From the NCBI GenBank assembly GCA_024644945.1, contig JAHEGU010000022.1:1-47744 (forward strand): a DNA stretch of 47,744 bases, read 5' to 3'. Source of the DNA: Gammaproteobacteria bacterium. GTDB lineage: Bacteria > Pseudomonadota > Gammaproteobacteria > Arenicellales > Poriferihabitantaceae. Made by a program: the position numbers and the translations under genes. Within the stretch, counting starts at the first letter, position 1, and every line of letters starts with the position of its first letter. The notes beneath the pieces were generated by a model. That model was not told where the DNA came from. It saw nothing but the letters and a program-made list of their open reading frames with translations, and did not search any database. Below are positions 43,696 through 47,744 of the stretch, piece by piece.

Positions 43696-45270
43696 TTAGA
43701 ATTCACGCGTGGCGCGAAACTCAACTTCGGGCCATCGCTCAATTACCAGTTGAAGATTAGCCCGGTTGGGAGCGATGTAACTGAGCGTATCGTGACCATC
43801 GATTGCAAGATGCTGCTCATTCTTGCGACGGAAATCCGCTTCCATTTTCTGATCCGGAAAGGTCAGCCAGCGTGCGGTAGAAACCTGAACCGCCTCAAAT
43901 AGGCAGTCCACGCCATATTCGTGCTTGAGTCGGTGAGCCACGACGTCAAACTGCAGCACGCCCACCGCCCCCAAAATCAGTTCATTGCTCACAAGGGGCC
44001 TGAAAACCTGGGTTGCTCCCTCCTCACTGAGCTGGATCAGTCCTTTTTGCAAAGATTTGGCTCGAAGTGGGTCCTTGAGCCTCACTCGACGGAACAACTC
44101 AGGAGCAAAATTAGGGATACCAGTGAATTTGAGTTGCTCCCCCTCGGTAAACGTGTCCCCGATCTGAATTGTCCCATGGTTATGCAGACCCAGAATATCC
44201 CCCGCAAAAGCACTTTCAGCCTGATCCCTGCGTGATGCAAGGAATGTATGCGCATTGTGCACGGCCATTGTCTTTTGGGCTCTAACATGACGCAGCTTCA
44301 TACCTTTTTCGAAATGACCTGACGTGATGCGCAAAAACGCGACCCTGTCGTGATGGGCTGGATCCATATTCGCCTGAATCTTGAATACAAATCCACTGAA
44401 TTTTTTTTCGCCCGCCTCGACCACACGCGACTCGGTCTCTCGTGGTTGCGGTGAGGGCGCGAACTCAACAAAATTATCCATTAATTCATCGGTACCAAGC
44501 CGGTTTAATGCCGAACCGAAAAACACAGGAGTGAGTGCGCCAGAAAGATAAGCATCTGGATCGAATTCAGCACTGGCACCTTGCACCAGCTCGATTTCCT
44601 CTCTCAATGAATCAGCCAGGTCTCCTGCCGCCTGATCTAGCTCAGGAGTATGGATTCCTTTGATCAACTTATCTTGGTCAAACTTTCCCCGGCCGGCAAA
44701 AAAGTGCGCGGTATCGTCGTATAAGCGATACACGCCGACGAAAGATTTGCCCATACCAATCGGCCAGCTCATCGGTGAACAGCTGATCTTTAACACTTCC
44801 TCCACCTCATCCATGATATCTATAGGATCACGGCCTTCGCGATCCATCTTGTTCACAAAGGTCATGATTGGCGTGTCCCGAAGCCGGCAGACATCCATTA
44901 GTTTTACCGTCCTTTCCTCCACCCCTTTTGCAATATCAATTACCATTAATGCAGAATCTACCGCGGTCAAAGTGCGATAGGTATCTTCAGAAAAATCCGC
45001 GTGCCCCGGCGTGTCCAGAAGATTCACAATACGGTTTTTGTACGGAAACTGCATCACGGAGGAGGTCACAGAAATACCGCGCTGTTTTTCGAGTTCCATC
45101 CAATCGGAAGTCGCATGACGATCACTCTTACGCGCCTTTACTGTGCCAGCGAGTTGGATCGCTCCACCATACTGCAATAGCCGTTCCGTGAGCGTAGTCT
45201 TACCCGCATCAGGATGCGAGATAATGGCGAATGTGCGCCGCAGTTTTATTTGTTCAGAGAGATTACTCAT
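43696..45270 (-). CDS. prfC: Peptide chain release factor 3
   Basis: A 524-residue translational GTPase (529 in E. coli). G1 [14 protein letters not shown], switch I region [22 protein letters not shown]3 [16 protein letters not shown] and G4 [12 protein letters not shown] are intact; later [22 protein letters not shown] is RF3-specific. RF3 recycles RF1 and RF2 from the ribosome after termination. A TATAAT-like box lies in the 107-base divergent region shared with uup, with no good -35 partner. Confidence 0.96.
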   Translation of the reverse strand: MSNLSEQIKLRRTFAIISHPDAGKTTLTERLLQYGGAIQLAGTVKARKSDRHATSDWMELEKQRGISVTSSVMQFPYKNRIVNLLDTPGHADFSEDTYRTLTAVDSALMVIDIAKGVEERTVKLMDVCRLRDTPIMTFVNKMDREGRDPIDIMDEVEEVLKISCSPMSWPIGMGKSFVGVYRLYDDTAHFFAGRGKFDQDKLIKGIHTPELDQAAGDLADSLREEIELVQGASAEFDPDAYLSGALTPVFFGSALNRLGTDELMDNFVEFAPSPQPRETESRVVEAGEKKFSGFVFKIQANMDPAHHDRVAFLRITSGHFEKGMKLRHVRAQKTMAVHNAHTFLASRRDQAESAFAGDILGLHNHGTIQIGDTFTEGEQLKFTGIPNFAPELFRRVRLKDPLRAKSLQKGLIQLSEEGATQVFRPLVSNELILGAVGVLQFDVVAHRLKHEYGVDCLFEAVQVSTARWLTFPDQKMEADFRRKNEQHLAIDGHDTLSYIAPNRANLQLVIERWPEVEFRATREF

Positions 45271-45377
45271 GCAATGGTCGGGTCAACATATTTTGCTAGC
45301 CCGTTATCCGGGCGGGGCGCGATTATACGGGCTAATTCGAGGTAGAATCCACGACCTGTTTTTACCTGCCTCAATCT

Positions 45378-47258
45378 GTGCCTCTGCTCGTGCTGAAAGA
45401 TGTCTCCATTGCATATGGAGACAACAAACTACTTGATTCAGTCAATCTGTCCGTCGAAAACGGTCAAAGAATTGGCTTGCTTGGACGAAATGGGGAAGGA
45501 AAGTCCACCCTGCTCAATATCATTTGCGGCTTCCAAGCCCCGGATGCAGGCGAAATCAAATTTGAACCTGGCGCCACAGTGGCTAAACTGGGGCAGACGC
45601 ATAATTTATCCGGCACCGAAAGTGTTTACGATGCGATAGCGGCTGGACTAGGGGAGATCGGTGATTGGCTGGCCGAGTATCACAGGGTAATCGAAGATAA
45701 AACAATCAGCGCCGGAGAGCAGATGGAGCGTATGTCGGCGCTTCAACAGAAACTGGACGCCAGCAATGGCTGGGGCCTTCAGCAACGTGTGGAGAAGGTC
45801 ATTTCACGCCTCAAATTGCCCGTAGATGAGCCAGTGGCATCACTATCCGGCGGATGGCAAAGAAGAGTTTCCCTGGCGAGAGCGTTGGTGTCAGATCCGA
45901 GGGTATTGCTTTTAGATGAACCGACTAACCATCTGGATATAGAGTCGATCGTGTGGCTCGAGAACCAGGTTCTGCAGTTTCCAGGAGCGGTAATATTCGT
46001 AACCCATGACCGGGCGTTCCTAAAGCGGGTAGCAAACCAGATTGTTGATCTAGACCGCGGGCGCATGACCTTCTGGGCCGGGAGCTATCCGGATTATTTG
46101 CGACGGAAGAATGCGTTTCTAGAGCAGGAGGCTCGCCAGAATGCGGAGTTTGACCGCAAGTTGGCGGAAGAAGAAAAGTGGATACGAAAGGGAATTCAAG
46201 CTCGCCGTACTCGCAACGAAGGCAGGGTCAGGGCTTTAAAAAAGATGCGTGTAGAGCGAGCGGAAAGGCGTAATCAAAAAGGAAAGGTCAGATTGCAACT
46301 TGACCGGGCCGCAAACAGCGGCAAACTGGTTATTGAAGCGCGTAACCTTTCATTTGCATATAAAAATAATGCAATCGTAAAAGATTTTTCTACCCGAATA
46401 TTGCGAGGTGACCGTATAGGATTGATCGGGCCTAACGGAGTGGGGAAAACCACTCTGATTCAGATTTTACTTAGCCAACTTGCACCAGATAGCGGTGATA
46501 TTCGGCATGGGAGTAATCTACAGATCGCTTTCTTTGATCAGATGCGCAGCCAGGTTAATCTCGATTCCACCGTGGTGGACGCCATTGGCGAAGGAAGAGA
46601 TCAAATTACTATCAATGGAAAACCAAAGCACGTAATTTCATGGTTGTCAGATTTCCTCTTTACCCCGGCGAGAGCCCGCTCACCAATACGTAGTCTTTCG
46701 GGTGGAGAACGGGCTCGTGTATTGCTGGCGAAACTGTTTAGCAAACCCACCAATGTGTTGGTGATGGACGAACCCACTAACGATCTTGATATTGAGACTC
46801 TGGAATTACTCGAAGAGTTACTGCTCGACTATAGTGGCACGCTGCTGCTGGTCAGTCATGATCGACAATTTATGGACAATGTCGTGACCAGCACGATGGT
46901 TCTCGAAGGCGATGGGGTAGTCAGAGAGTATGTCGGAGGATATACGGATTGGGAACAACATAGATCGAAAGCGCCTGTTTCCAAATCCACTGCAATGAAA
47001 AAACAGGATCCTCCGGAGGAAAGCAAATCTGTACCAAAGAAAAAGAAACTCGGCTACAGGGAACAGCAGGAGCTGGCGGAGTTGCCAACTAAAATAGATG
47101 TGCTTGAACAACAGCAATCCTCGTTGACCAAGGCAATTTCAGACCCAGGTTTTTTTAAACTGCCGCAGTCGGAAATAGACGTTACCATGAAACAACTTGA
47201 TCAGGTAGAGAAGGATCTAGAGCAATGCTACCAGCGATGGGACCAGCTCGAGTCCTAA
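45378..47258 (+). CDS. uup: ABC-F ATPase Uup
   Basis: A 626-residue cytoplasmic ABC-F protein (635 in E. coli). Two nucleotide-binding domains have Walker A GRNGEGKST and GPNGVGKTT, signatures SLSGGWQRR and SLSGGERAR, and Walker B LLLDEPTNHLD and LVMDEPTNDLD. The linker (FLEQEARQNAEFDRKLAEEEKWIRKGIQARRTRNEGRV) is typical of Uup, and a C-terminal coiled coil (KKLGYREQQELAELPTKIDVLEQ) binds DNA in E. coli Uup. It acts in ribosome-related and DNA replication/recombination processes. The start is a GTG with no good ribosome binding site. Confidence 0.95.
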   Translation: MPLLVLKDVSIAYGDNKLLDSVNLSVENGQRIGLLGRNGEGKSTLLNIICGFQAPDAGEIKFEPGATVAKLGQTHNLSGTESVYDAIAAGLGEIGDWLAEYHRVIEDKTISAGEQMERMSALQQKLDASNGWGLQQRVEKVISRLKLPVDEPVASLSGGWQRRVSLARALVSDPRVLLLDEPTNHLDIESIVWLENQVLQFPGAVIFVTHDRAFLKRVANQIVDLDRGRMTFWAGSYPDYLRRKNAFLEQEARQNAEFDRKLAEEEKWIRKGIQARRTRNEGRVRALKKMRVERAERRNQKGKVRLQLDRAANSGKLVIEARNLSFAYKNNAIVKDFSTRILRGDRIGLIGPNGVGKTTLIQILLSQLAPDSGDIRHGSNLQIAFFDQMRSQVNLDSTVVDAIGEGRDQITINGKPKHVISWLSDFLFTPARARSPIRSLSGGERARVLLAKLFSKPTNVLVMDEPTNDLDIETLELLEELLLDYSGTLLLVSHDRQFMDNVVTSTMVLEGDGVVREYVGGYTDWEQHRSKAPVSKSTAMKKQDPPEESKSVPKKKKLGYREQQELAELPTKIDVLEQQQSSLTKAISDPGFFKLPQSEIDVTMKQLDQVEKDLEQCYQRWDQLES

Positions 47259-47304
47259 ACGGGACGCTGCGCGACTCGTTCAAGCCCTCGGTAATCCTCC
47301 CGAG

Positions 47305-47325
47305 ATTCCGGATCGAGCCCGGAAT
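47305..47325. terminator. Weak hairpin between convergent uup and pgeF
   Basis: ATTCCGG (47305-47311) pairs with CCGGAAT (47319-47325) around a seven-base loop. No T-run flanks it in either direction, so it is at most a weak terminator. Confidence 0.3.
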
Positions 47326-47337
47326 GAAGAACTGGAT

Positions 47338-47744
47338 TTAAATTAACACATCCTCTAGAAGGCATATTGCCCCAACTTGTCGTCCATAATACTTCTCCCC
47401 GCGGTGACAGGCCCTTCGATAACTAAAGAACCGTTCTTGATCGGAATAAGTATCTTGATCACAGCGGTCAATAAGGATCAGCCCCCGCTGTCTTAATCTT
47501 TTTTCAATATATAACGGAAGATCGAAATGTACTTTGCCAGTATTGGTATGAACCGTAAAGCAGGGCCCTGCATCGATCGAACTCTCCGCCAGCAGTCGGT
47601 CTCTAAATTCTCCCCCTACCTCATAACTTTTGCGCTGAATCGCCGGTCCAATGCAGCAATATATTGAACCCCACGACGCCCCCATCTGCATCATTGTTCC
47701 TAACACCACGTCGGTCACTCCAGCTAATCCACCTTGCCACCCCA
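47338..47744 (-). CDS. pgeF: Peptidoglycan editing factor PgeF (YfiH/laccase-domain), 5' end outside window
   Basis: The frame is open to the right edge of the window, and the reading just inside it (GWQGGLAGV) matches the HAGWRG region of the PgeF/YfiH family, so about 135 C-terminal residues are present and the N terminus lies beyond. Visible motifs are YCCIGPAIQRKSYEVG, with a zinc-ligand Cys/His region, and FFSYRRACHRGEKYYGRQVG at the end. E. coli PgeF removes wrong L-Ser-containing UDP-MurNAc products; relatives act on purine nucleosides. The GTG at 47718 is not the start. Confidence 0.9.
   Translation of the reverse strand, partial: GWQGGLAGVTDVVLGTMMQMGASWGSIYCCIGPAIQRKSYEVGGEFRDRLLAESSIDAGPCFTVHTNTGKVHFDLPLYIEKRLRQRGLILIDRCDQDTYSDQERFFSYRRACHRGEKYYGRQVGAICLLEDVLI

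Overview
The window reads as a chromosomal segment of a free-living Gammaproteobacterium with mid-range GC content. The clearest support is gene order. On the minus strand, fmdB-like, aspS, yebC, ruvC, ruvA, ruvB, ybgC, tolQ, tolR, tolA, tolB, pal, cpoB and a tRNA-Lys follow one another as in Pseudomonas-like genomes. tldD/pmbA, rapA, srkA, mnmC, rppH, prfC and uup are also typical of this class. I cannot name the genus. There is no rRNA, CRISPR array, insertion sequence or prophage. Both window ends cut through genes: a hybrid histidine kinase on the left and pgeF on the right.

Region 1 (1-3973) is a signalling island. A PAS-containing hybrid kinase with two receiver domains and a separate HPt protein lie on the plus strand. 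Convergent to them, on the minus strand, are a BLUF blue-light sensor and a receiver-class III nucleotidyl cyclase. The parts fit a phosphorelay plus a blue-light input meeting at one cyclase, like a photoactivated cyclase split over two genes. This is the best candidate for an undescribed system. A (GACCA)6 tandem repeat that can pair with the end of the HPt gene separates the two convergent units.

Region 2 (4226-10592) holds srkA and rapA (one nucleotide apart), a SprT-like metalloprotease overlapping a GIY-YIG protein, a TfpX/TfpZ-like pilin accessory membrane protein and a GDSL lipoprotein. Region 3 (10606-15294) is a complete branched-chain-amino-acid-type ABC importer (livG, livF, livH, livM, livK) ending in a strong terminator. 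Region 4 (15382-20403) holds a VOC-bicupin fusion with its own sigma70-like promoter, mnmC, a flavin reductase fused to a Nudix-like domain, a 488-base gene-free stretch and an HU-family protein.

Region 5 (20645-31991) is the tRNA-Lys, Tol-Pal envelope machinery, Holliday junction resolvasome, YebC and AspRS, probably read from a promoter upstream of the fmdB-like gene. AspRS carries residues typical of non-discriminating enzymes. Region 6 (32186-37831) has a sugar-nucleotide pyrophosphorylase, a MalM-like lipoprotein, a BAX-inhibitor-1 membrane protein, a PilT/PilU-type ATPase with altered Walker motifs, a LysR regulator and rppH. Region 7 (37876-47744) has a Gln/Thr-repeat secreted protein, pmbA, tldD, a Nit2-like amidohydrolase, a SleB-type cell wall hydrolase, a GreB-like factor with a shortened coiled coil, prfC, uup and the 3' part of pgeF. 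All names come from reading motifs by eye; no database search was run.
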